Under the pieces are notes generated by a model that saw only the letters and a list, made by a program, of their open reading frames with translations, did not search any database and had not been told where the DNA came from. From Muribaculaceae bacterium (GTDB lineage: Bacteria > Bacteroidota > Bacteroidia > Bacteroidales > Muribaculaceae): a DNA stretch of 64,000 bases. The DNA lies in NCBI GenBank assembly GCA_022509165.1, contig JAFLTT010000004.1:62001-126000 (forward strand), read 5' to 3'. The position numbers were made by a program, and so were the translations under genes. The first letter of the stretch is position 1. Every line of letters begins with the position of its first letter. Below are positions 24,927-34,530 of the stretch, piece after piece.

Positions 24927-27401
24927 ATGATCAAGCGTAATTACATTTATTCCATTATGGCTGCCCTGCTTCTGGCGGTGGTAGCCTTCTTCTTTTTCTT
25001 CCCTGAGGCACAAGAGGGACAGGTGCTACAACAGGCCGATACCTTACAAGGTATGGCCAACGGACAGGAGGTAGTGGCTTATCAAGAAGCTACAGGAGAA
25101 ACATCCCGGTGGACAAATTCATTGTTCTCCGGGATGCCTAATTTTCAGATAGCGCCATCTTATCCGGCCAACAAAGTTCTGTCAGGGTTTGCAAAGGTGT
25201 ACTCGCTTTGGCTGCCGGCACCGTGCAACCTCCTTTTCATCATGATGCTCGGATTCTTCATCATGTGTCTCTGCATGAGGTTTAAATGGTATACTGCGCT
25301 TTTTGCATCAGTCGCATGGGGTTTTTCAACCTATTTCATAATCATCATAGGAGCAGGGCATATATGGAAATTTCTTGCCCTGGCCTATGTTCCGCCTATG
25401 ATCGGTGGTATAGCGTTGTGCTATAGAGGCAAATATATAGCCGGCACAGCTTTGACATCACTTTTTGGGGCACTCGAACTTCAGAGCAATCACCCCCAGA
25501 TGACATATTATTTCTGTTTTGTAATATTCTTCCTGATACTGGCCTGGCTATGGAATGCCCTCAGGAAGAACCAGATGCAGAAATGGGCAATGGGCACTGT
25601 GTGTTGCATGGTATCAGGCCTTTTTGCTGTAGGGGCAAATTCTGCCAGCCTTTACAATTCCTGGCAATATTCAAAAGAAACTATAAGAGGCAAGGCCACC
25701 GACCTCGTCACGGAGGGAGCAAGCCAATCTTCCGGGCTTGACAAGGATTACATCACCATGTGGAGTTATGGTGTAGACGAAACCATGACCTTGATGATTC
25801 CCAACGTAAAAGGAGGCGCAACATTGAAACCGATGGGAGGTCAGAATGTGGTGCTCAGCAGCGGCGACACTTCCAAAGCTCAAGACACTCCTCTTACCCA
25901 GCAGGAGAGAATGTTTATGACACAGTTCCCACAGTATTTCGGCGACCAGCCCATGACCAACGGCCCGGTTTATGTGGGAGCATTCATATTTGTGTTGGCA
26001 ATACTGGCCCTCTTTGTAGTGGACGGTGCAATAAAATGGGCACTCTTTGCTGTGTCCGTGCTCGCACTAATGCTTTCATGGGGCCATAATTTCAATCCGC
26101 TCACAGATTTCTTTATCGACTATTTCCCCGGTTATAATAAATTCCGCACGGTATCCAGTATATTGGTGGTTATAGAGTTCACCGTGCCGCTGTTAGCAGC
26201 ACTTTGTCTTAGAAAAATTATAAAGACAGAGAATTTTCTTGAAAAATATAGGTGGACCTTTTATACCATCTTCGGCATTTTTGCTCTGATATGCTTTGTA
26301 GGATGGGTAAGTCCATCGGTGTTCGGAAGTCCTTTTACAAGTCAGGAAACCGCTCAGCTCACCCAGTTGGGCGTATTCGGTGCACCGGAATATGCCAGGG
26401 TGCTGAATGCCGTTGTTGAAAGCCGGTTAAGCCTTGTGTCGGGCGATAGTTTGCGTTCACTCATTTTCATAATCCTGGGCTTCTGCATAATCATGCTATG
26501 GCTTAAGGGCATTTTCCGTAACGCACCCTTCTTCGTGTGCTGCCTTACAGTATTGGCAGTGATTGATCTATATCCTCTCAATAAGAGGTACGTAAATGGG
26601 GAAAATTTCGTTCCCGCTGCGCCAAATTCCAAAATATTCGCCAAGACCGCAGCCGATGAGGCCATACTGCGCGACACCACCAATTACAGGGTGCTCGACA
26701 TACCCGGTATGGATCAGGCACGATCCTCCTATTTCCATAAGACCATCGGCGGGTATCATGCGGCCAAGCTTACCAGATACAACGATCTTCTGGATAATCA
26801 GATCAGGAAAGGGAATATGGCAGTGCTGAACATGCTGAATGCAAAATATTTCCTTAGCGGAGATCAGTTTGAAATGAATCCCGAGGCCTTGGGTAATGCC
26901 TGGTTTGTGGATGGTATCACTTACGTATCGGATGCCAATAAGGAGATGGCGGCTTTAGATACCATTAATCCCGGAAGGTACGCCGTATCAGACAAGAGTT
27001 TCGAATACGTGCTTGGCAATGCTACTCCACCTATGCCCGGCGACACCATCTACGAAGTGAAATATGCACCCAACCGACTCAACTATGTGTCGCGCACATC
27101 GAAAGATAATTTGGCAGTGTTCAGTGAAATCTATTTCCCATGGGGATGGACTGCTACCGTAGATGGCGAAAAAGTGCCGATCGGAAGAGTAGACTATGTA
27201 TTGAGGGCCATGAGGGTACCGGCCGGTGAACACAAGATAGAGTTTGTATTTGACCCCGAATCGCTTAAGACCACAAACGGGCTCGCCATCGTGTCGCTGG
27301 TGTTGATCGGTATGGTATGTGCCCTGGCATTGGGAATGTGGGGTTATAATATCTATTATCCTTTGTCACAGAAAAAACGCGACAACTTCAATGAGTCTTA
27401 G
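24927..27401 (+). CDS. YfhO-family polytopic membrane protein
   Basis: Large membrane protein of 824 residues with about 12 hydrophobic helices in the first 550 residues and a soluble C-terminal region ending in one more helix (about 790-812). The early loop VAYQEATGETSRWTNSLFSGMPN is characteristic of YfhO-like proteins, which are thought to be glycosyltransferase-like enzymes acting at the envelope. The periplasmic part shows YHAAKLTRYNDLLDNQI and YFPWGWTATVDGEKVPIGRVDYVLRA. The stop overlaps the next gene by 11 bases. Substrate unknown. Confidence 0.83.
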   Translation: MIKRNYIYSIMAALLLAVVAFFFFFPEAQEGQVLQQADTLQGMANGQEVVAYQEATGETSRWTNSLFSGMPNFQIAPSYPANKVLSGFAKVYSLWLPAPCNLLFIMMLGFFIMCLCMRFKWYTALFASVAWGFSTYFIIIIGAGHIWKFLALAYVPPMIGGIALCYRGKYIAGTALTSLFGALELQSNHPQMTYYFCFVIFFLILAWLWNALRKNQMQKWAMGTVCCMVSGLFAVGANSASLYNSWQYSKETIRGKATDLVTEGASQSSGLDKDYITMWSYGVDETMTLMIPNVKGGATLKPMGGQNVVLSSGDTSKAQDTPLTQQERMFMTQFPQYFGDQPMTNGPVYVGAFIFVLAILALFVVDGAIKWALFAVSVLALMLSWGHNFNPLTDFFIDYFPGYNKFRTVSSILVVIEFTVPLLAALCLRKIIKTENFLEKYRWTFYTIFGIFALICFVGWVSPSVFGSPFTSQETAQLTQLGVFGAPEYARVLNAVVESRLSLVSGDSLRSLIFIILGFCIIMLWLKGIFRNAPFFVCCLTVLAVIDLYPLNKRYVNGENFVPAAPNSKIFAKTAADEAILRDTTNYRVLDIPGMDQARSSYFHKTIGGYHAAKLTRYNDLLDNQIRKGNMAVLNMLNAKYFLSGDQFEMNPEALGNAWFVDGITYVSDANKEMAALDTINPGRYAVSDKSFEYVLGNATPPMPGDTIYEVKYAPNRLNYVSRTSKDNLAVFSEIYFPWGWTATVDGEKVPIGRVDYVLRAMRVPAGEHKIEFVFDPESLKTTNGLAIVSLVLIGMVCALALGMWGYNIYYPLSQKKRDNFNES

Positions 27402-27951
27402 TAAGGCCTATCTGAGGTGGAGACATTCCAAAGGCTTCGGCATACATTCCCCTTATGCCTACAGATTTGTGACTGACGTGCTCCGCCCCGGGAGGTATGG
27501 TCTCTATTCCTATGAAAAGATTGACAGTCTTTTGAGGGATAATTCTTATTCTAATCATTCCATAAAACGTTGGGTAAGATTCATAGTCCGTCTCGCCGTT
27601 TTTCTCAAAAGCAGTCGCATTGTGAGCAATAGGGCAGCTTCTGTAATGAGTAAGGTAGCTGCAAAGGCTCTGAATATCCATTATACCGCTCCCACGAATC
27701 CCGATAAATTTAAATTTAAAGAGGGTGACCTGTTTATCACAGAGGGCGGGGAGACTGAGGCTTCCTTACTGGATAGCGCTATTAAAAACGGAGTGCCGGT
27801 ATTCGCAGTGAACCCTACGGAATCTGTTAGAACTATTCTCGAACAACCCCTAGAGAACGGTATGCTTCTGAGAGATAAAGAGAGGCTTATCCTTATCCCC
27901 CGTAAGGAGATGGCCTACGTAGCCTATGATATAAGATTGAAAGCACTCTAA
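27391..27951 (+). CDS. Hypothetical protein, perhaps a degenerate methyltransferase
   Basis: A 186-residue protein beginning MSLSKAYLRWRHSKGFGIHSPYAYRFVTDVL, a start seen in some Bacteroidetes class I methyltransferases. After this the expected SAM-binding glycine motif is missing; the middle is basic and helical, and the end has DLFITEGGETEASLLDSAIKNG with a Rossmann-like strand pattern. I chose this ATG because the frame upstream lies inside the YfhO gene. It probably derives from a methyltransferase fold but no activity can be argued. Confidence 0.68.
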   Translation: MSLSKAYLRWRHSKGFGIHSPYAYRFVTDVLRPGRYGLYSYEKIDSLLRDNSYSNHSIKRWVRFIVRLAVFLKSSRIVSNRAASVMSKVAAKALNIHYTAPTNPDKFKFKEGDLFITEGGETEASLLDSAIKNGVPVFAVNPTESVRTILEQPLENGMLLRDKERLILIPRKEMAYVAYDIRLKAL

Positions 27952-27964
27952 CTTATTCCGCCAA

Positions 27965-28879
27965 ATGCCCAGGCCGTTAAAACCAACAGATTCCCTGATA
28001 GAAGACTATGAAGCCTATTTGCTCTTGGAAAGAGGGCTTTCGGGCAATACCAATATTTCATACCGCAACGATGTGAGCCATTTGGCTGAGTTCATGGAAG
28101 AGAGGGGTCTTAATCCGGCCTCTTTGACTCAGTCTGACCTCCATGAATTTCTCACACTTGTGCATGAATTGGGGATTTCGGCACGCTCGCAGGCAAGGAT
28201 GCTGTCGGGGTTGAAATCTTTTTTTAAATTTCTGATGGCAGAGGGTTATATAGAAGAAAACCCTTCTGAATTCATAGAGACGCCAAAACTTACCCGGAAG
28301 CTTCCGGAGGTATTGAGTGTGGAGGAGATAGATGCAATGATTGGTTCACTTCCCCCGGATAAGGAAGAAAGCCTGCGTAATCATGCCATCATAGAGATGC
28401 TATATGGCTCCGGTCTTCGTGTATCGGAACTGGTGGATGCACGTATTTCACGTCTTGACCTCAAAGAACTTTTACTTATAGTGGAAGGTAAGGGTAGTAA
28501 AGAGAGGTTGGTACCCATATCACCGGTTGCGGCTTCACTTATAGAGGAATGGCTGCAGCAACGGTCACTTCTCAAGATAAAGCCTAACGGTAATGATATA
28601 CTTTTCCTGAACAGAAGGGGTGCTCCGCTCACACGTGTCATGATATTTTATATCATAAAACAGGCGGCTGAAATGGCCGGTATCAAGAAAACAGTGAGCC
28701 CACATACCCTTCGCCATTCATTTGCCACACATCTTCTTGAAGGGGGAGCCAATTTAAGGGCCATACAGGAGATGCTGGGCCATGAGTCAATCTCCACAAC
28801 GGAGCTTTACCTTCACATGGACCGCGGAAGGCTGCGGCGTGAACTTCTGGACCATCACCCGCATTTCAGAAGCGTATGA
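27965..28879 (+). CDS. xerD: Site-specific tyrosine recombinase XerD
   Basis: Chromosome-dimer resolution recombinase of 304 residues. The N-terminal SAM-like core-binding domain spans about 8-95 (YEAYLLLERGLSGNTNISYRND). The catalytic domain has Arg in LYGSGLRVSELV, Lys in VEGKGSKERLVPI, the HTLRHSFATHLLEGGAN box and the nucleophile Tyr in HESISTTELYLHM. Length and absence of an adjacent integrase-bearing element favour the housekeeping XerD over a phage integrase. No dif site was recognised nearby. Confidence 0.92.
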   Translation: MPRPLKPTDSLIEDYEAYLLLERGLSGNTNISYRNDVSHLAEFMEERGLNPASLTQSDLHEFLTLVHELGISARSQARMLSGLKSFFKFLMAEGYIEENPSEFIETPKLTRKLPEVLSVEEIDAMIGSLPPDKEESLRNHAIIEMLYGSGLRVSELVDARISRLDLKELLLIVEGKGSKERLVPISPVAASLIEEWLQQRSLLKIKPNGNDILFLNRRGAPLTRVMIFYIIKQAAEMAGIKKTVSPHTLRHSFATHLLEGGANLRAIQEMLGHESISTTELYLHMDRGRLRRELLDHHPHFRSV

Positions 28880-28969
28880 AATCTTGTGTGGGTATCAGAT
28901 TAGTTTTCACAAGAGTATCTGGCAATACAAAAAGCAAATGCGGATAGAAGAAATTACAAAAACAAATTG

Positions 28970-28977
28970 TAAATTTG
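28970..28977 (+). promoter_or_regulatory. -7 box (TAAATTTG) of korAB
   Basis: Perfect TAnnTTTG match about 80 bases before korA. No convincing -33 TTTG at the expected distance. Confidence 0.5.
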
Positions 28978-29056
28978 CCGTGCCAAAAATAATAAAACGA
29001 AACGCATAGAGAGACGGCGTTGAGTCCTATAATTGTAACAGATAAAAGATAAAACA

Positions 29057-30901
29057 ATGGCAGACCAACCTAACGTAAAGACCATTGATAAAGTTGTAAT
29101 CCGGTTCTCCGGTGACTCAGGCGACGGAATGCAGCTGGTGGGGAATATCTTTTCCGATGTCTCCGCAGGAGAAGGCAACATGATATCCACTTTCCCCGAC
29201 TATCCGGCCGAAATAAGGGCCCCGCAAGGTTCCTTGAGCGGTGTGTCGGGTTTCCAAGTGAGCGTAGGCAAGGAGGTACACACTCCCGGCGACAAGGCCG
29301 ATGTGCTGGTAGCTATGAATCCCGCGGCCCTAAAGACTAATCTGAAATACCTGAAGCCGGGCGGAATAATAATCTGTGATGCGGATTCATTCACAGAGGC
29401 CAACCTTAAGAAAGCGTTGTATAAGACGGATGATCCGATTCAGGAACTTGGCATAGATCCCGACCGGATCATGCTTGTGCCAATGACTACACTTCTGAAG
29501 CATACATTGGCAGATACCGGACTTGACAACAAGAGCATGATGAAATGCAAGAATATGCTTGCTCTGGGTCTTGTGTGCTGGCTCTTCGACCGGCCCTTAG
29601 ATAAGGTGCTGGCCAAACTGAAGGTGAAATTCTCAAAGAAACCGGCCATATATGAGGCTAATGAAAAAGTGGTGAACGCCGGCTGGGACTATGGTCATAA
29701 TACGCATGCAGGTCTTCCAACTTACCGCATAGAATCAGATGAGGCCAAAGAAGGTATATACACTGACATCAACGGTAACACTGCCACAGCCTGGGGACTG
29801 ATAATGGCATCGGAGAAGAGCGGCCGTCCATTATTCCTTGGCTCATATCCCATCACTCCGGCTACCGATATACTTCATGAACTTGCTAAACGTAAGGATC
29901 TGGGAGTGAAGGCATGTCAGATGGAAGATGAGATAGCAGGTGTATGTGCCGCCATCGGAGCTTCTTATGGCGGCCACCTTGCTGTCACCACTACTTCGGG
30001 TCCCGGCCTGGCACTTAAGAGCGAAGGTATCGGTCTGGCAGTTATGGCAGAACTTCCACTGGTTGTGATAGATGTGCAGAGAGGAGGTCCTTCAACCGGT
30101 CTTCCTACCAAGACCGAACAGACCGACCTTATGCAGGCTCTCTATGGCAGAAACGGAGAGAGCCCATTGTGTGTTTTGGCTGCCACAAGTCCTACCGACT
30201 GTTTCAACATGGCCTTTGAGGCTGCAAAAATTGCAATTGAGCATATGACTCCCGTAATACTTCTTACGGATGCATTCATAGCCAATGGATCTTCAGCCTG
30301 GAGAATTCCGGAGGAAAAAGATTTTCCGGAGATAAAGCCCCGCTTTGTGACAGGTGATTTGCTTGAACAGGGATGGAAACCCTTCGACAGAGATGAAAAC
30401 TCGAAGGTGAGATATTGGGCTATACCCGGTACCGAGGGAGCAATGCACCGTGTGGGAGGTCTTGAAAAAGATTATAACACCAGCGTGATTTCAACCGATG
30501 GTCCTAATCATGAACTGATGGTGAAGACTCGCCGGGAGAAAGTGGCCCGTATAGCCGATGACATACCGGCATTGGAAATAGAGGGAAATCCGGAGGCCGA
30601 CACTATTCTGGTAGGCTGGGGAGGTACTTATGGACATCTACTTTCAGCTTGTGCCGAACTTAATTCAGATGGCATCCCTATGGCATTGGCTCAGTTCCGA
30701 TATATAAATCCTCTGCCATTGAATGCTCTTGATGAACTCAGGAAATATAAGAAGATCATAGTGGCGGAACTTAACACAGGAATGTTTGCCGACTATTTGC
30801 AGATGCATCTGCCGGGCAAAGAAATCCTGCGTGTCAACAAGATAGAGGGTCAACCCTTTACAGTGCATGAGATCACTGAAGGAGTGAAGAAACTTATGTA
30901 A
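29057..30901 (+). CDS. korA: 2-oxoglutarate:ferredoxin oxidoreductase, fused gamma-alpha subunit
   Basis: Part of the thiamine-diphosphate enzyme that interconverts 2-oxoglutarate and succinyl-CoA with ferredoxin. Residues about 10-190 are the gamma domain (RFSGDSGDGMQLVGNIFSD, YPAEIRAPQG). The alpha/pyrimidine domain follows from about 230 with LGSYPITPATDILHEL, KACQMEDEIAGVCAAIGAS and TTTSGPGLALKSEGIGLA. The C-terminal domain II ends near residue 614. This gamma-alpha fusion with a separate beta gene is the usual Bacteroidetes form. Specificity between 2-oxoglutarate and other 2-oxoacids is inferred from family resemblance. Confidence 0.9.
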   Translation: MADQPNVKTIDKVVIRFSGDSGDGMQLVGNIFSDVSAGEGNMISTFPDYPAEIRAPQGSLSGVSGFQVSVGKEVHTPGDKADVLVAMNPAALKTNLKYLKPGGIIICDADSFTEANLKKALYKTDDPIQELGIDPDRIMLVPMTTLLKHTLADTGLDNKSMMKCKNMLALGLVCWLFDRPLDKVLAKLKVKFSKKPAIYEANEKVVNAGWDYGHNTHAGLPTYRIESDEAKEGIYTDINGNTATAWGLIMASEKSGRPLFLGSYPITPATDILHELAKRKDLGVKACQMEDEIAGVCAAIGASYGGHLAVTTTSGPGLALKSEGIGLAVMAELPLVVIDVQRGGPSTGLPTKTEQTDLMQALYGRNGESPLCVLAATSPTDCFNMAFEAAKIAIEHMTPVILLTDAFIANGSSAWRIPEEKDFPEIKPRFVTGDLLEQGWKPFDRDENSKVRYWAIPGTEGAMHRVGGLEKDYNTSVISTDGPNHELMVKTRREKVARIADDIPALEIEGNPEADTILVGWGGTYGHLLSACAELNSDGIPMALAQFRYINPLPLNALDELRKYKKIIVAELNTGMFADYLQMHLPGKEILRVNKIEGQPFTVHEITEGVKKLM

Positions 30902-30921
30902 CTAAAGAAAGGAAAAAAGAT

Positions 30922-31932
30922 ATGACAACATACACAGCCTCAAATTTTAAGAACGAACAGGCAGCCCGCTGGTGTCCGGGATGTGGTGACCATGCCATTC
31001 TCAACACCTTGCATAAAGCGATGGCTGAAGTAGGTGTGGCACCCCAAGACACAGCTGTGATTTCAGGTATAGGCTGCTCATCCCGTCTTCCTTACTATAT
31101 GAACACTTATGGCATGCATACCATCCATGGTAGGGCAGCCGCCATAGCAACAGGATTGAAGACTGCACGCCCCGACCTTATGGTATGGCAGGTATCGGGC
31201 GACGGTGACGGGCTGGCAATCGGCGGTAATCACTTCATCCATGCACTTCGTCGTAATATAGATATCAACATACTCCTTTTCAACAATAAAATATACGGAC
31301 TCACCAAAGGACAGTATTCTCCTACCAGCGACAGAGGATTCGTATCGAAATCCTCTCCCTACGGTACGACCGAAGACCCCTTCATCCCTGCTGAACTTGT
31401 ATTTGGTTGCAGGGGGCGTTTCTTTGCCCGCAGCCTTGATGTCACGCTCGATACAAGCCGTGAAATCATGGTGGCAGCAGCACGCCACAAAGGAGCAGCG
31501 GTGGTAGAGATTCTGCAGAACTGTGTTATCTTTAATCAAGGTATCCATTCCCTTTTCACTGACAAGGAGACACGTGATGACCATGTGATACATCTGGTAC
31601 AAGGAGAGAAAATGCTCTTTGGTAAAGACAAAAATAAGGGACTGGTACAGGAAGGTTTCAGCATAAAGGCCGTGACTCTGGGAGAAGGTGGCTATACCAT
31701 AGATGATGTGCTTGTGCACGATTCCCATTGTTCAGACGACACCCTTCAACGTCAGCTGGCACTGATGGACGGCTTGGAACTACCGTTGGCCACAGGCGTG
31801 ATAAGAGACGTGGATGCCCTCACCTATGAAACTGAGGTGGAGAACCAGGTGAAAGAGATAAAAGATAAAAAAGGCTTCAGTTCCCTCCGGGACATGATAC
31901 TTAAAACTCATGACACCTGGAAGGTGGAATAA
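30922..31932 (+). CDS. korB: 2-oxoglutarate:ferredoxin oxidoreductase, beta subunit
   Basis: Thiamine-diphosphate-binding partner of the preceding subunit, 336 residues. It has the cluster/cofactor signature WCPGCGDHAILNTL, the ThDP-Mg motif GDGDGLAIGGNHFIHA with the following NNKIYGLTKGQYSP, and CVIFNQGIHSLFTDK. The four-cysteine ferredoxin extension of pyruvate:ferredoxin oxidoreductases is absent, consistent with an external ferredoxin. It lies 20 bases after korA and is clearly co-transcribed. Confidence 0.92.
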   Translation: MTTYTASNFKNEQAARWCPGCGDHAILNTLHKAMAEVGVAPQDTAVISGIGCSSRLPYYMNTYGMHTIHGRAAAIATGLKTARPDLMVWQVSGDGDGLAIGGNHFIHALRRNIDINILLFNNKIYGLTKGQYSPTSDRGFVSKSSPYGTTEDPFIPAELVFGCRGRFFARSLDVTLDTSREIMVAAARHKGAAVVEILQNCVIFNQGIHSLFTDKETRDDHVIHLVQGEKMLFGKDKNKGLVQEGFSIKAVTLGEGGYTIDDVLVHDSHCSDDTLQRQLALMDGLELPLATGVIRDVDALTYETEVENQVKEIKDKKGFSSLRDMILKTHDTWKVE

Positions 31933-32004
31933 GATAAAAAACAGATAATATAACATTGCACATAAGCATGATTTTCGTGCAATAATTAACAAAAAATTTC
32001 ATTA

Positions 32005-32029
32005 TTTGATTTTTTTTCTCTTACTTTGC
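32005..32029 (+). promoter_or_regulatory. Possible promoter of acpP-fabF
   Basis: TACTTTGC preceded by TTTG 13 bases upstream. Both elements are present but the spacing is short and the -7 box lacks one T, so this is tentative. The leader would be about 45 bases. Confidence 0.35.
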
Positions 32030-32080
32030 ACCGAAATTATAAGCATATTCAGAAACTAAATACTTAAAACATTAGAAATT

Positions 32081-32317
32081 ATGGAGGATATAGCATCAAG
32101 AGTGAAGGCTATCATCGTAGACAAGCTCACAGTAGACGAGAATGAAGTTACCCCGACAGCAGAATTCAGCAAAGACCTCGGCGCAGACTCACTCGACCAG
32201 GTAGAGCTCATCATGGAATTCGAGAAAGAATTCGGCATCACAATTCCAGACGAAGAAGCTGAGAAGATCACAACCGTGGGTGATGCAGTGAAATATATCG
32301 AAGAGCACTCAAACTAA
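32081..32317 (+). CDS. acpP: Acyl carrier protein
   Basis: Carrier of growing fatty acyl chains through a phosphopantetheine arm. The 78-residue acidic four-helix protein carries the attachment serine in [13 protein letters not shown], and ends [16 protein letters not shown]. fabF follows after 36 bases, the usual pairing for type II fatty-acid synthesis. Confidence 0.97.
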   Translation: MEDIASRVKAIIVDKLTVDENEVTPTAEFSKDLGADSLDQVELIMEFEKEFGITIPDEEAEKITTVGDAVKYIEEHSN

Positions 32318-32353
32318 AAACAACGCCGGAGTTTACCGGCCTCAAAAAACACA

Positions 32354-33619
32354 ATGGAATTAAAAAGAGTTGTAGTAACAGGGCTTGGCGCCTTGACTCC
32401 ACTGGGCAACGACGTTGAGACCACATGGAAAAATGCGGTAAACGGAGAAAGCGGAGCAGGTCCGATCACCCATTTCGATTGCTCAAAATTCAAGACACAG
32501 TTTGCCTGTGAAGTAAAAGATTTTGATCCGGCCAAATTTTTCGACCGCAAGCAGGCCCGTACTTTAGACCTCTATGCAATGTATGCCCTCAAGGCAGCCA
32601 ATGAGGCCATAGCGGATGCCAAACTTGATGATGAAAACCTTGATAAGAACAGAATCGGTGTCATCTTTGCAGCGGGTATCGGTGGTCTTCACACTTTTGA
32701 GGAAGAGGCAGGATATTATGCCCTTCACGGAAGTGAGCAGGGCCCCAAATACAACCCTTACTTCATTCCGAAGATGATTTCCGATATTGCAGCGGGTCAT
32801 ATTTCGATAGAGCATGAATTCCGTGGGCCAAATTTCGGTACAGTGTCAGCATGCGCATCATCCAACACAGCTCTCATAGATGCTTTCAATCTGGTGAGAC
32901 TTGGTCAGGCCGATGCAATTGTGACAGGTGGAGCAGAAGCAGCAATTTTCCCCGCAGGTGTAGGAGGCTTCAACTCAATGAAAGCCCTGAGCACACGCAA
33001 CGATGACCCAAAGAGCGCTTCACGTCCTTTCTCGGGCAGTCGCGACGGTTTCGTAATGGGTGAAGGAGCTGCCGCTCTGGTTCTTGAAGAACTCGAGCAT
33101 GCCAAAGCCCGTGGTGCACACATCTATGCTGAAGTAGCAGGTGGAGGTATGAGTGCCGACGCTCATCATATCACAGCTACCCATCCCGAAGGCCTGGGTG
33201 CTTGTCTGGTGATGGAAAATGCTCTCAAAGATGCCGAAATGAAGCCTGAAGAAATCGATTATATAAATCTTCATGGCACTTCAACTCCGCTCGGAGATAT
33301 AAGTGAAGAGAAGGCAATCAAGAAGGTGTTCGGAGACCATGCATATAAAATGAACTTGAGTTCTACCAAATCTATGACCGGTCACCTCCTGGGTGCAGCC
33401 GGTGCGGCAGAGGCGGTGTTGAGTATCATGGCTATCCAGGACGGCATAGTTCCCCCCACAATCAACCATGAAGAGGGCGACAATGATCCCGAAATTGATT
33501 ACAACCTGAACTTCACATTCAATAAGGCTCAGAAACGTGACATTAACGCCGTGCTTTCAAATACTTTCGGTTTCGGCGGTCATAATGCAGCTATCATCTT
33601 TAAGAAATATAAAGAGTGA
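32354..33619 (+). CDS. fabF: 3-oxoacyl-[acyl-carrier-protein] synthase II
   Basis: Condensing enzyme elongating acyl-ACP with malonyl-ACP, important for membrane fluidity. The catalytic Cys is in TVSACASSNTAL; the two active-site His are in NLHGTSTPLGD and KSMTGHLLGAAGAAE; the C-terminal NTFGFGGHNAAIIF loop completes the thiolase-type site. 421 residues is full length. Transcribed with acpP and closed by a strong hairpin. Confidence 0.97.
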   Translation: MELKRVVVTGLGALTPLGNDVETTWKNAVNGESGAGPITHFDCSKFKTQFACEVKDFDPAKFFDRKQARTLDLYAMYALKAANEAIADAKLDDENLDKNRIGVIFAAGIGGLHTFEEEAGYYALHGSEQGPKYNPYFIPKMISDIAAGHISIEHEFRGPNFGTVSACASSNTALIDAFNLVRLGQADAIVTGGAEAAIFPAGVGGFNSMKALSTRNDDPKSASRPFSGSRDGFVMGEGAAALVLEELEHAKARGAHIYAEVAGGGMSADAHHITATHPEGLGACLVMENALKDAEMKPEEIDYINLHGTSTPLGDISEEKAIKKVFGDHAYKMNLSSTKSMTGHLLGAAGAAEAVLSIMAIQDGIVPPTINHEEGDNDPEIDYNLNFTFNKAQKRDINAVLSNTFGFGGHNAAIIFKKYKE

Positions 33620-33645
33620 CCCTGCGTTTCGGATAAAACATAGGA

Positions 33646-33677
33646 GGGTGCGTCACAAAGGAGACGCACCCTTTCCT
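33646..33677 (+). terminator. Terminator of acpP-fabF
   Basis: Perfect 9-base stem GGGTGCGTC / GACGCACCC with an 8-base loop, followed by TTTCC, about 25 bases after the fabF stop. Confidence 0.75.
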
Positions 33678-33758
33678 TTACAGTATGTTGCATAGAAGGC
33701 TCCGGAACACCATTTCAAAACAAGGACCTGCAGTCTCCGGATTATAAATTTTGTAATT

Positions 33759-34271
33759 GTGAGGAAATATTTATTTTTAATTTTAATGACTATTGGAGCC
33801 ATCTGCTCTTTGTCATCCTGCAATGAAAAAGAGGAAGTGATGCGTGTGCCCGACGACATACTGGGAATCTGGACACCCGATAATGTTACTTATCTTGAAT
33901 ATAGCGACAACAATGAGGTCTACCGCCTGCAAGTGGATTATGATGACGGCGAAACCATCGGGCTTTGGTGGAAAGAGACCTATTACTATGAACCGGGATA
34001 CAATCTGGTACTGTATGTTGACGTAGACGACCGGGTAAATGTATATCAGGTGGTAGAGATGACACAGAACACTATGACCTGGTGCTGGGTGGAAGAGGTG
34101 AATTATAAAGATGCGGAGGATATGGGCCATGTAATTGGTAGTATCATCAACAAAGCCCAGGAGGGATATGTGCTCAATCCTGAATATTACCAGAGTTTCA
34201 CCCGGCTTAGCAGGAACGAATTTTTCCGGATTCTGGAGAATCTTGGCATCGATTATCCTTTAGATGACTAA
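33759..34271 (+). CDS. Hypothetical lipoprotein
   Basis: A 170-residue lipoprotein with signal MRKYLFLILMTIGAIC and lipobox LSSCN. The mature part (about 30-170) is rich in Tyr, Asp and Trp, with the GIWTPDNVTYLEY and MTWCWVEEVNYKD segments. Its small beta-barrel/lipocalin-like character resembles Bacteroidetes lipocalin-like proteins, but no family is certain. The start is GTG, only 5 bases past a TAAATTTTG sequence that resembles a -7 box (one base too long), so the message may be leaderless. An in-frame ATG ten codons on would remove part of the signal. Between fabF and a repeat element; monocistronic by context. Confidence 0.72.
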   Translation: MRKYLFLILMTIGAICSLSSCNEKEEVMRVPDDILGIWTPDNVTYLEYSDNNEVYRLQVDYDDGETIGLWWKETYYYEPGYNLVLYVDVDDRVNVYQVVEMTQNTMTWCWVEEVNYKDAEDMGHVIGSIINKAQEGYVLNPEYYQSFTRLSRNEFFRILENLGIDYPLDD

Positions 34272-34373
34272 GAATTGGGGAAAGGGCTCTAAGATTGTCT
34301 TATTTATAAAACTAAACAGATAATTAATTTGTTAGATTAAACGAAAACTTGCTTCCAAATTAATCAACAAATG

Positions 34374-34530
34374 ATTATCCCGAATAATATTCCAAACGAC
34401 ATATGTAGGGACGCAAGGTCATTGCGTCCGCTGATAATCAAAGAATTAACCCTCTTTTATTTCGGACGCACGAGCTGTGCGTCCCTACGTTTGAGGGCAA
34501 TTTATTAATGGAGGTATTTACGAGGATAAT
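34374..34530. repeat. Composite palindromic element with REP-like hairpin pair
   Basis: The left 37 bases (ATTATCCCGAATAATATTCC then AAACGACATATGTAGGG) match the reverse complement of the element at 54373-54442 at 36 of 37 positions. The right part (GGGCAATTTATTAATGG and a degraded end) also matches. Between them is an 87-base insert (34411-34497). Together with the GG just before it, the insert forms two perfect 8-base hairpins, GGACGCAA/TTGCGTCC (34409-34429) and GGACGCAC/GTGCGTCC (34464-34484). These face each other and are bounded by GTAGGG and CCCTAC. It fills most of the gap ahead of the glycosidase gene. Confidence 0.78.

Noticed and set aside
27965-28879. Tyrosine recombinase as a sign of an integrated mobile element
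   Set aside because: The protein matches housekeeping XerD in length and motifs; no att-like repeats, relaxase or phage genes lie nearby.
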